NCBI RefSeq assembly: GCF_036013975.1
Contig: NZ_CP107904.1
Span: 6,411,001 to 6,475,000 of the forward strand
Reading direction: 5' to 3'
DNA from: Kitasatospora sp. NBC_00458
GTDB taxonomy: Bacteria; Actinomycetota; Actinomycetes; Streptomycetales; Streptomycetaceae
DNA length: 64,000 bases
The notes under the pieces: model-generated
What the model saw: only the letters and a program-made list of their open reading frames with translations
Database searches by the model: none
Told to the model about the DNA's origin: nothing
Made by a program: the position numbers and the translations under genes
Part shown: piece by piece, positions 58,456 to 64,000 of the stretch
Position numbering within the stretch: position 1 is the stretch's first letter
Layout of the letters: the number at the start of each line of letters is the position of its first letter

Positions 58456-59711
58456 CAGTGGCGGCCGACTCGTGGGGGCCACGCCGGTACCGGGGGGAGG
58501 TCCGTCAGCGCGCGCCTTGCCCGGTCCCGTGCGCGGAAGCCGAGGCTGATGAGGGTGATGCCCTCCCCGGTGCCCAGGGGCGTGCGGCCGTGCGGCGTGA
58601 GCGCTCCGTCGAAGACGGCTCCGCTGCCCACGGCGAGGTCGCATTCGAGGTAGCCGGCGGCGCTGATGAAGACGGTGGTGCTGGCCTTGGCCGTCCCGGC
58701 ACGGCGTGTGCGTGCGAGGCAGATGATCAAGTTGGCCTCGCCGAGTCCGGCCTCGTCCACATGGAAGTCGAGGGACTGCCCTTCCGTGTAGCCGATGTAG
58801 ACGCCGGTGTGAGGCGGCTCGACGTCCAGGCGGGTGGACTGCGCGACGAGCGCGGCGAGGTCGACCTGGGTGACGAAGCGGCTCGCGGCCTCGCCGACGG
58901 CCGCGTTGCGCTTGCCGTTGTGCCGGTAGCCGTCGGTGGCGAGGGCCTTCTCGGCTTCGGCCGCCATGGCGTTGATCAGTTGGGCGGGAAACGGCTGGTC
59001 CGACAGGTGGCGAGGCTGCACCCGCTGGTGCACGGCGAGGCTCCGCACCGCGCCCCGGAGGGCGCGGAGGTCCTCGTGCCACCGGGTCGGGTCGCCCACG
59101 GTGGTGTGGGCCTGGAGCCACGCCGTCCACCGGCGGCTCCACTCGCCCGGTGCGGCGACGGCCGGTGCCGGCGCGGTGGCGCTGCCGATCAGCGCGTCGA
59201 CCCGGTCGAGTGCGGCTTGCGTGGACTCGACGAGTTCGGTGTCGCCCCTGCCGATCCGCAGTCGCAGCGCCTCCTGCAGCTGTGCGCGGGCACCGGTGAG
59301 GTCACCGCGCTCCATGAGGTGCTTGCCGAAGTGCTGGCACGCGAAGTCGAGGAGTTCCGGGCACTTGCCCCGCGCGGTGTCCAGGGCGCTGCGGTAGAGC
59401 GCGTCCGCGGTCTCGACGTCGCCGGCGTAGCGGTGGGCGTCGCCGAAGTTGAGTTCGGTGGCGATGACGGCCCGGACGTTCCCCCTGGTGACGGCCAGTT
59501 CCAGCGACCGGCGGAGGAACGTGCGGGCCTCGTCGTGGTTCCCCAGGCTCATCTGGGCGATGCCGATCCACCGGGTCAGGACGCGGGTCCGGTCAGGATC
59601 GGGCCCGGTGGACAACTCCACCCGGAGCCGGTCCACCGCGGCGATCAGCCCGGCCCGGTCGGTGGGGACCATCCGCAGGTCTTCGTCCTGCGTGATGAGG
59701 TGCTGGAGCAC
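58455..59711 (-). CDS. TPR plus 2OG-Fe(II) oxygenase-like protein, putative RiPP tailoring enzyme
   Basis: 418 residues. Residues 20 to 170 are TPR-like helices (RWIGIAQMSLGNHDEARTFL, LNFGDAHRYAGDVETADALY). Residues about 220 to 395 look like a 2-oxoglutarate oxygenase: LDFHVDEAG gives His317-x-Asp319, LTPHGRTPLGTGEG gives His374 and an Arg two residues later. Such a fold hydroxylates or desaturates side chains; TPRs could dock a peptide. GTG 59711 follows AAGG and lies 36 bases after the HExxH gene in one operon with the repeat precursor peptide. Substrate inferred from context. Confidence 0.75.
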   Translation of the reverse strand: MLQHLITQDEDLRMVPTDRAGLIAAVDRLRVELSTGPDPDRTRVLTRWIGIAQMSLGNHDEARTFLRRSLELAVTRGNVRAVIATELNFGDAHRYAGDVETADALYRSALDTARGKCPELLDFACQHFGKHLMERGDLTGARAQLQEALRLRIGRGDTELVESTQAALDRVDALIGSATAPAPAVAAPGEWSRRWTAWLQAHTTVGDPTRWHEDLRALRGAVRSLAVHQRVQPRHLSDQPFPAQLINAMAAEAEKALATDGYRHNGKRNAAVGEAASRFVTQVDLAALVAQSTRLDVEPPHTGVYIGYTEGQSLDFHVDEAGLGEANLIICLARTRRAGTAKASTTVFISAAGYLECDLAVGSGAVFDGALTPHGRTPLGTGEGITLISLGFRARDRARRALTDLPPVPAWPPRVGRH

Positions 59712-59747
59712 GGCGCCTTCCCTCGTTCGGTTGCGGTCAGCCTGGCA

Positions 59748-60674
59748 CTACAGCCGGTCGACCTGCTGGCGCAGGCCGGTCAGCAGGTCCACCCCGTGCG
59801 GGGTGAAGTGGTCCACCAGGATTTCGAGTTCGCGCATGAGGTAACGGGCGGCCGGCAGCCCCTCGTCGTAGGCGCTCCGGAAGCTCGTACGCTCGGCGGC
59901 GGTCAGGTCGTCACGGTCCAGCTCGGTGCGGCGGAACCGCAACAACTGGTTGTAGACGCAGATCGCGTGGAAGGCGCGGTCGATCTCCCAGAACCGGTTG
60001 CGCACGACGCCCTGCCCGGCCCGCCACGCGATTTCGATCTTGGGGGAGGTCTCGGACGAGTACCCGTCGGTGAAGACCTGGTGCTGGTGGATGTGGAGGG
60101 CGATCGACTGGTGTGCTCCCTCGTGCAGCAGGTTTTCCGCGAGGAAGCGGGGGGACGCCTCCGGGCTGACGGTGTTCGGCGGGATATGGTGCCGGGCCTT
60201 GTCGGAGAACACGATGACGTACGGGAGTGCCGGGTCGCTGGAACTGGTCAACGAGGAGGAGCGGACACCGGGCTTGAGACCCACCCACAGCATGCCGCGG
60301 ACGAACTCTCGCAGGCGGTCGAAGCCCTCGGGGTGGACCAGCGCCAGGCGGTCCAGCGCGGCCGTCAGCACTGCACGCCGCTCGTCGGTGTGCTCCACGA
60401 TGCGGTAGTTCGCCAGGTTCACGTCGTCGCCGATCTCGCGGGGCAGCTCGGCGTCGAACCAGTCGAAGGTCGCCCCGGCCACGTTCAGACGCTCGCTTCG
60501 CAGGGCGCGGGCGTGCTCCGCGTAGGGGGTGCCCGAGCGCAGGATACGGCCCATCAGCGCGAACGGGAGGGCCGCCTCGGCCCCCTCCTCCCGGAGCCGG
60601 GTCAGTTCCGGGTCGTTGCGGGTGAGGTCGAAGAAGGAGCCGGGCGGGACGCGGGGGGCGATCGTGGTCGACAC
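59748..60674 (-). CDS. HExxH-motif protein, putative peptide beta-hydroxylase
   Basis: 308 residues. Central FLAENLLHEGAHQSIALHIH contains H184-E-G-A-H188, with a helical surround (EIAWRAGQGVVRNRFWEIDRAFHAICVYNQLLRFRR, abbreviated) and no protease signal peptide. This is the HEXXH domain found in RiPP clusters; members have recently been described as 2-oxoglutarate-dependent peptide beta-hydroxylases rather than proteases. GTG 60674 follows GGAGAG. The repeat-bearing precursor gene lies 123 bases upstream with a hairpin between, the usual way to make more precursor than enzyme. Confidence 0.8.
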   Translation of the reverse strand: MSTTIAPRVPPGSFFDLTRNDPELTRLREEGAEAALPFALMGRILRSGTPYAEHARALRSERLNVAGATFDWFDAELPREIGDDVNLANYRIVEHTDERRAVLTAALDRLALVHPEGFDRLREFVRGMLWVGLKPGVRSSSLTSSSDPALPYVIVFSDKARHHIPPNTVSPEASPRFLAENLLHEGAHQSIALHIHQHQVFTDGYSSETSPKIEIAWRAGQGVVRNRFWEIDRAFHAICVYNQLLRFRRTELDRDDLTAAERTSFRSAYDEGLPAARYLMRELEILVDHFTPHGVDLLTGLRQQVDRL

Positions 60675-60724
60675 GGTGGACTCTCCTTGGGCGGTGCGTA
60701 CAGAGGGCGGAGCGAGAGGGGAGC

Positions 60725-60757
60725 GGGCCGACTCGGCTCTTCACGCCGAGCCGACCC
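60725..60757 (-). terminator. Attenuating hairpin between precursor and HExxH genes
   Basis: 13-bp stem (GGGTCGGCTCGGC with its partner on the minus strand, two G-U pairs) and 7-base loop, without a T-run. Likely partial termination after the precursor. Confidence 0.55.
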
Positions 60758-60797
60758 GCCATGCCGCCGACGAGGCGGCTTCACCTCGGGACCGAGA

Positions 60798-60956
60798 TCA
60801 GCTCTCGGGCACCGGCGCGAAGTCGCCGTCCGGGACCATGTGGTCCAAGGCGCGGGTCAGCCCGGTGACCTCCGGCGCGAAGTCGCCGTCCGGGACGGAG
60901 TGGTCCGGCCGCCGCGTCAGGTCGGCGACCTCCGGGGCCCGCTTGATGTCGCTCAT
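60798..60956 (-). CDS. RiPP-like precursor peptide with two 20-residue core repeats
   Basis: 52 residues. A six-residue start MSDIKR is followed by two copies (residues 7 to 26 and 27 to 46) of the pattern APEVxxLTRxxDHxVPDGDF, then APVPES. The repeat is also clear in the DNA, with a 60-bp period. ATG 60956 has GGAGAA six bases upstream. Small, charged, repetitive, with enzymes downstream on the same strand: strong resemblance to a multi-core RiPP precursor. His, Asp and Pro in DHxVPDGDF are the likeliest modification sites. No leader-peptide family recognised and no cysteines, so not a lanthipeptide. Confidence 0.75.
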   Translation of the reverse strand: MSDIKRAPEVADLTRRPDHSVPDGDFAPEVTGLTRALDHMVPDGDFAPVPES

Positions 60957-61158
60957 GTGCTTCTCCCATCGGTTTTGCTCTGCCCGTCCGGAGATGGGCG
61001 GGCAGTAGCGCGGGGTGGTGCGTCCCAGTCGACTGGAAGCGTCCTTCCAGGGCCGGGAGTTCATAGGCAGCCGGCAGCGGCGTTGGTAGCCCAGAGCCGC
61101 CGGACCGTCGAGGGGCACTGCGCGAGCCGCTGGCCGCCCGGTGGTCGTCCAGCGGGCT

Positions 61159-61245
61159 TCACCGGTCGGGGAGCTGCGCCGACTCGACCTTGCTCGGGCC
61201 GGTCACGACCTCGCGGTACTCACGCTTGGGGTTGCGTCTCGCCAT
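61159..61245 (-). CDS. 28-residue basic peptide ORF in the RiPP-like islet
   Basis: MARRNPKREYREVVTGPSKV followed by eight residues (ESAQLPDR). The ATG at 61245 has a very strong AAGGAGGA upstream, unusual for a chance ORF. It lies between the regulator and the precursor on the same strand. Could be a second precursor, a signal peptide for the XRE-DUF5753 regulator or a leader. No known family. Confidence 0.5.
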   Translation of the reverse strand: MARRNPKREYREVVTGPSKVESAQLPDR

Positions 61246-61321
61246 CGGTCCGTCCTCCTTCGCCGTGGCGGTGGGGGTGTGTGATAGACCGTAGGGAGTC
61301 GACTACAGACGGTGCCACGAA

Positions 61322-61338
61322 GTTGCACGCGGTTGCAC
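61322..61338. promoter_or_regulatory. Islet operator 1: GTTGCAC direct repeat
   Basis: GTTGCAC-GCG-GTTGCAC, a direct repeat with 10-bp period, between the regulator gene and the peptide operon. It matches the site at 62979. Confidence 0.65.
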
Positions 61339-61342
61339 AGGT

Positions 61343-62191
61343 TCACCCGAGAGCGCTGCGGGCCTCGGTGATTCGGCTTCGGGCTTCGGCTCCGTGCACG
61401 GCGGCCCTGGCCAGTTCGGCGAAGGCGCGGAGGTAGGTGCGGATCTCACCGGGGGTCGTGACGTTGATCTCCGCCGTCAGCGTCTCGACTGCCACGAGGC
61501 TCTCGTCGAATGCGTAGAACGCTTCGAGCGGCCAGACGGTCCGGCGAGCCCGAAACGGGATGACTCCGACGGAGACGTTCGGAAGGGACGCAATCCCCAG
61601 CAAGTGGTCGAGTTGACCAGCGAGTGCCTCGTCGTCGCAGACGCCGTAGTAGAGAACAGCCTCTTCCAGGATCAGGGCGAACTGATTGCCGGCATCGTGC
61701 AACACCCGGGACCGCTTCAGTCGGGCCTCGACCGCGTCCTCCACGTCGTCCGGGGTGCCCTGGAAGGTGGTGATCGAACGAAGAAGCCCGGTTGCGTACG
61801 GGCCCGTCTGGGTCATCCCCGGCATGACGTTGGAGGCGTACACCTTGAATCTTCGTGTCCGCTGGTAGAGCGGCAACGTCTTCTGGTGCACCCGTCTCAT
61901 GCCGTCGCGGTGAAGGTCTCGCCACTGCGTGTACATCGACTCGGCAGTGCGCGACGCCGCGATGAGATCCGCTGCCCTCTCTGCAGAACCGCAGGCCGTG
62001 CACCAAGCGCGGATGTCGCTGTCGGAGGGGACCGTGAGACCGCGGGCGATGCGGGACGACTTGGACTTGTGCCACCCGCACCGCGCGGCCAGTTCAAGCC
62101 CTGAAAGCCCGGCGTCCCGCCGGATCCGGTCGAGCTGATCGGCGAGCGCCTGCCGTGCGGCTCGGGCACTGGAGAGGGGAGAAGAGGACAT
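61343..62191 (-). CDS. XRE-family regulator with DUF5753 domain
   Basis: 282 residues. N-terminal helix-turn-helix (LADQLDRIRRDAGLSGLELA, ARCGWHKSKSSRIARGLTVP) and a DUF5753 sensor domain (YASNVMPGMTQTGPYATGLL, LILEEAVLYYGVCDDEALAGQLDHLL, VGVIPFRARRTVWPLEAF; fragments). This WhiJ/Scr1-like family is expanded in Streptomyces and is usually paired with a small DUF397 or DUF6879 protein. ATG 62191 chosen. Sits between two copies of the GTTGC direct repeat, so it probably controls itself and the peptide operon. Confidence 0.9.
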   Translation of the reverse strand: MSSSPLSSARAARQALADQLDRIRRDAGLSGLELAARCGWHKSKSSRIARGLTVPSDSDIRAWCTACGSAERAADLIAASRTAESMYTQWRDLHRDGMRRVHQKTLPLYQRTRRFKVYASNVMPGMTQTGPYATGLLRSITTFQGTPDDVEDAVEARLKRSRVLHDAGNQFALILEEAVLYYGVCDDEALAGQLDHLLGIASLPNVSVGVIPFRARRTVWPLEAFYAFDESLVAVETLTAEINVTTPGEIRTYLRAFAELARAAVHGAEARSRITEARSALG

Positions 62192-62211
62192 GGACTGGCC
62201 GGCTGCGGTGA

Positions 62212-62742
62212 CTACTCGGCGATGCCGAATGCCTCGTGAGGGACGGCGCGCTCCCACACGGCGTCGAAGGCTGCCGCGCAGCTCCGTGTCACAGCGGGAT
62301 CGTCGCTCTGATCCGTGTGCACCCATCGGCCGTCGCCGTCGAAGATGTTGAACTGGACGATCCTGCCGTCGAACAGCCAGAAGTCGTTTCCGGGCAGCAG
62401 AAGATCGGAGGCATCCCGGCGGGGGAGCCACCTCACCTCCTCACCACCGGCCACGTTGGTGAACGTGAACGAGTGCTCGTACCGGATGTACTCGCTGGCG
62501 GGCTCCGAAACGACCCTGGCTCGTCGCAAGGAGACACCGTTGGCGGTTACCTCTTGGACGAGGTCGAGCCAGGGCCTCCACCACGACGTGCGGTCGGAAG
62601 GGTCGAGCCGGTGACCGGACTTCCAGGCCCGGAAGCCTTCGTCCTCGGCGTCCACCGAATAGACATCGCGCAGCTCCAGGTGGACCGCCGACTTCCGCGC
62701 CGATCTCAAGAGGTCAGCGAAGCTGCTCAAGCTCTGCGACAT
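62212..62742 (-). CDS. DUF6879-family protein
   Basis: 176 residues: FADLLRSARKSAVHLELRDV, WWRPWLDLVQEVTANGVSLRRARVVSEPASEYIRYEHSFT (core RRARVVSEPASEYIRYE), ANV-like GGEEVRWLPRRDASDL and VQFNIFDGDGRW. DUF6879 proteins are regular neighbours of XRE-DUF5753 regulators and are thought to act with them. ATG 62742 overlaps the preceding gene by 29 bases; the XRE gene follows 20 bases later. One operon. Confidence 0.85.
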   Translation of the reverse strand: MSQSLSSFADLLRSARKSAVHLELRDVYSVDAEDEGFRAWKSGHRLDPSDRTSWWRPWLDLVQEVTANGVSLRRARVVSEPASEYIRYEHSFTFTNVAGGEEVRWLPRRDASDLLLPGNDFWLFDGRIVQFNIFDGDGRWVHTDQSDDPAVTRSCAAAFDAVWERAVPHEAFGIAE

Positions 62743-62956
62743 CCAACGCCTCCTTGAGCGCCTTGGCCATGCGGGCGGGGATGCGGACCACGGTCTCATG
62801 ATCCGGGATCGGACCGTCAGCCAGGCAATCCGCCGTCGTCGCCTCGTCGATCCTCCAACCCTGGATGACGAAGTCCCTGGTCTCCGGGTCCACCCACACA
62901 GTGGGAGAGCCGTGATCCCCCGACTTCTCATCCTTCGCGACGAACCGTAGTGCCAT
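62714..62956 (-). CDS. Small protein of the XRE-DUF6879 module
   Basis: 80 residues: MALRFVAKDEKSGDHGSPTV, then WVDPETRDFVIQGWRID, and PIPDHETVVRIPARMAKAL. Compact, acidic, with a beta-rich start; recurrent small partner type of DUF6879 genes, role unknown. ATG 62956 follows GGGAGGATC. First gene of the regulatory operon. Confidence 0.8.
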   Translation of the reverse strand: MALRFVAKDEKSGDHGSPTVWVDPETRDFVIQGWRIDEATTADCLADGPIPDHETVVRIPARMAKALKEALDVAELEQLR

Positions 62957-63280
62957 CCGATCCTCCCGTGTCGAGCCGGTTGCGCTCGGTTGCGGACCCG
63001 AGCCAGTGCCCATGCTCCGCCCTGGAGGCTCCCCCTGTCAGGACTTCCACAGCATCTGTGGTCGCCCCCCGGTGTCTGACGCTTCTGCCTGTACCGACCG
63101 CGATCCACGCCCGGGCGGTCGGTCCGGTACGGCGAACCTTCGCGGTACCGGACCGAGTCGTCGGCCCGGCGCCGGCGTTCGCAGTGGCGGGGCGACCCGG
63201 GACTCGGCCCCGCCCCGGTCCGGAGGTTCGCCGGGGGCGACGCCTCGCGCGGTGGGGTGGGGCGGGGGACACTGCGAAGC
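62957..63280. other. 324-base region at the right end of the islet
   Basis: Contains operator 2 of the islet, a long hairpin at 63120 to 63155 (CGGTCCGGTAC...GTACCGGACCG, about 17 bp with one mismatch) and the right direct repeat with the SRPBCC promoter. No gene supported. Confidence 0.6.
62979..62995. promoter_or_regulatory. Islet operator 2: GTTGCGC direct repeat
   Basis: GTTGCGC-TCG-GTTGCGG, same 10-bp period as the copy at 61322, 23 bases before the start of the regulatory operon. Confidence 0.6.
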
Positions 63281-63322
63281 ATGGGACAGCGTGATGTTTC
63301 GGTGGCGCGCGAGATGGCGGCC
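63225..63322 (+). repeat. Right direct repeat of the RiPP-like islet
   Basis: Partner of 58352 to 58451. It covers the promoter and first 14 codons of the intact SRPBCC gene. Confidence 0.9.
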
Positions 63323-63769
63323 CCGGCGGAGCGGGTCTGGGCGTCGATGACGGACCTGGAGTCGATGCCGCGGGTGCTGAGCGGTGTGGACTCGGTGGAG
63401 GTGCTCACGCCCGGCCCGTTCGGCGTGGGGACCCGCTGGCGGGAGACCCGGCGGATGCTCGGGAAGTCGGCCACCGAGGAGATGTGGGTGACGGTCTGCG
63501 ACGCCCCGGCGCGGTACGTCACCGAGGCGGACAACTCGGGCATGCGCTACGTGGCGGAGTTCCGGCTCGCGGAGCACACCCCGGGGCGGACGACCGTGAC
63601 CATGACCTTCTCGGCCCGGCCGCAGCACGGTGACAAGCTGCCGCTCGTGGCGCGGCTGCTGGGCGGGCTGGGGGCGAAGGCGGCGGCGAAGGCGATCGCC
63701 AAGGACCTCGCGGACGTGGCGGCCTCGGTGGAGCGCTCGCCCCGGGGCGGCGGCCCGGACGGGGCCTGA
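63281..63769 (+). CDS. SRPBCC-fold (polyketide cyclase/dehydrase-like) protein
   Basis: 162 residues. START-like fold: SVAREMAAPAERVWASMTDL, VLTPGPFGVGTRWRETRRM, YVAEFRLAEHTPGRTTVTMT and a long C-terminal helix (AAKAIAKDLADVAASVE). Binds a hydrophobic ligand; family includes aromatases, stress-response and lipid-binding proteins. The first 45 bases and the promoter are duplicated at 58410. Probably leaderless or with a very weak ribosome binding site. Confidence 0.85.
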   Translation: MGQRDVSVAREMAAPAERVWASMTDLESMPRVLSGVDSVEVLTPGPFGVGTRWRETRRMLGKSATEEMWVTVCDAPARYVTEADNSGMRYVAEFRLAEHTPGRTTVTMTFSARPQHGDKLPLVARLLGGLGAKAAAKAIAKDLADVAASVERSPRGGGPDGA

Positions 63770-63806
63770 GCGGAGGCCCGCGGGCCGCGCGCCCACGGGC
63801 GGGCGG

Positions 63807-64000
63807 TCACCCCGCGTACTGTCCCGGGGCCGTCCCGGCCGCTGCTCCGACGGCGGTCCCGAGCGCGGTGAGGAACCGGTCCGTGGTCGGCTCGTCCCGG
63901 ACGGCGATCCGCAGCCAGTCCGGCCCGAGGCCGGGGAAGGTGTCGCCCCGGCGGACGGCGAAGCCGACCTCCCGCAGCCGGGCCCGGACGGCGTCGGCGC
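63807..64000 (-). CDS. C-terminal part of a CobC-like class I aminotransferase (cut by window edge)
   Basis: Only the last 64 residues lie in the window: RARLREVGFAVRRGDTFPGL, GPDWLRIAVRDEPTTDRFLT, ending APGQYAG. The WLRIAVRD segment holds the carboxylate-binding arginine of histidinol-phosphate/threonine-phosphate-type aminotransferases, and DTFPGLG is typical of the Rv2231c/CobC family of cobalamin biosynthesis. Start is outside the window. Confidence 0.75.
   Translation of the reverse strand, partial: ADAVRARLREVGFAVRRGDTFPGLGPDWLRIAVRDEPTTDRFLTALGTAVGAAAGTAPGQYAG

Noticed and set aside
59748..60674. HExxH protein as a metalloprotease
   Set aside because: No signal peptide, propeptide or protease-family context; position beside a repeat precursor fits the RiPP HExxH family better.
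58350..61436. 1028-codon plus-strand open frame
   Set aside because: Opposite strand of the RiPP-like operon; composition is Gly/Val/Arg-rich shadow sequence, while the minus-strand genes have motifs and ribosome binding sites.

Overview
The window is chromosomal DNA of a high-GC (about 73% by eye) filamentous actinomycete of the Streptomyces/Kitasatospora type. The evidence is an SsgA-like sporulation regulator, a GlnII glutamine synthetase with a GlnR box, LAATG cell-wall sorting signals, ALF-repeat and XRE-DUF5753/DUF6879 families, frequent leaderless genes and strong GTG usage. The genus cannot be settled from the sequence. I see no rRNA, tRNA, CRISPR array, transposase or replication origin.

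Layout. 0.1-4.8 kb: proline catabolism (PucR-type regulator divergent from P5C dehydrogenase and proline dehydrogenase). 4.9-14.8 kb: Uma2-fold nuclease, RraA-like protein, double TerD protein, anchored Pro-rich protein, SsgA-like protein, GAF regulator, an AT-rich intergenic region with three ACCGGTC repeats, PAP2 phosphatase and a pyridoxamine-oxidase-fold protein. 15.0-16.8 kb: a TIGR03364-type flavoenzyme plus a phosphonatase-like HAD. 17.1-25.0 kb: VOC protein, HAD, a sulfatase with its formylglycine-generating enzyme, then an operon of an EEP phosphodiesterase and a Tat phospholipase C. 25.6-30.9 kb: unknown protein, a collagen-like ice-binding surface protein with an apparent frameshift, MerR regulator, unknown protein. 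31.2-41.9 kb: a 2-aminoethylphosphonate-type ABC transporter operon with HAD and SMR exporter, its GntR regulator, a fused TmpA-TmpB-like double oxygenase, a class V aminotransferase and an amidohydrolase. 42.1-45.4 kb: ung, a sortase-anchored protein, glnII. 45.5-52.3 kb: a coupled pair of LCAT-like hydrolase and a 1776-residue transglutaminase/P-loop/TPR protein. 52.6-58.3 kb: leader peptide with SsuD-like monooxygenase, GNAT, a frameshifted small gene, an ALF-repeat surface protein, a lipoprotein and a small HAD. 58.4-63.3 kb: an accessory islet flanked by about 100-bp direct repeats. 63.3 kb to the end: SRPBCC protein and the C-terminus of a CobC-like aminotransferase.

Two systems stand out. 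(1) An organophosphonate/phospholipid regulon. Four near-identical palindromes (AGTTG-N6-CAACT) lie before the flavoenzyme-HAD pair, the EEP-phospholipase C operon, the phosphonate transporter/GntR pair and the fused TmpA-TmpB gene. This ties together genes spread over 25 kb and suggests one GntR regulator controls release, uptake and C-P cleavage of (N-methylated) aminoethylphosphonates. (2) A compact RiPP-like islet: a 52-residue precursor carrying two 20-residue core repeats, an HExxH-type putative peptide hydroxylase, a TPR-2OG/Fe(II) oxygenase, a second tiny ORF, and an XRE-DUF5753/DUF6879 regulatory trio sharing a direct-repeat operator. It sits between direct repeats that carry the promoter and first codons of the SRPBCC gene.
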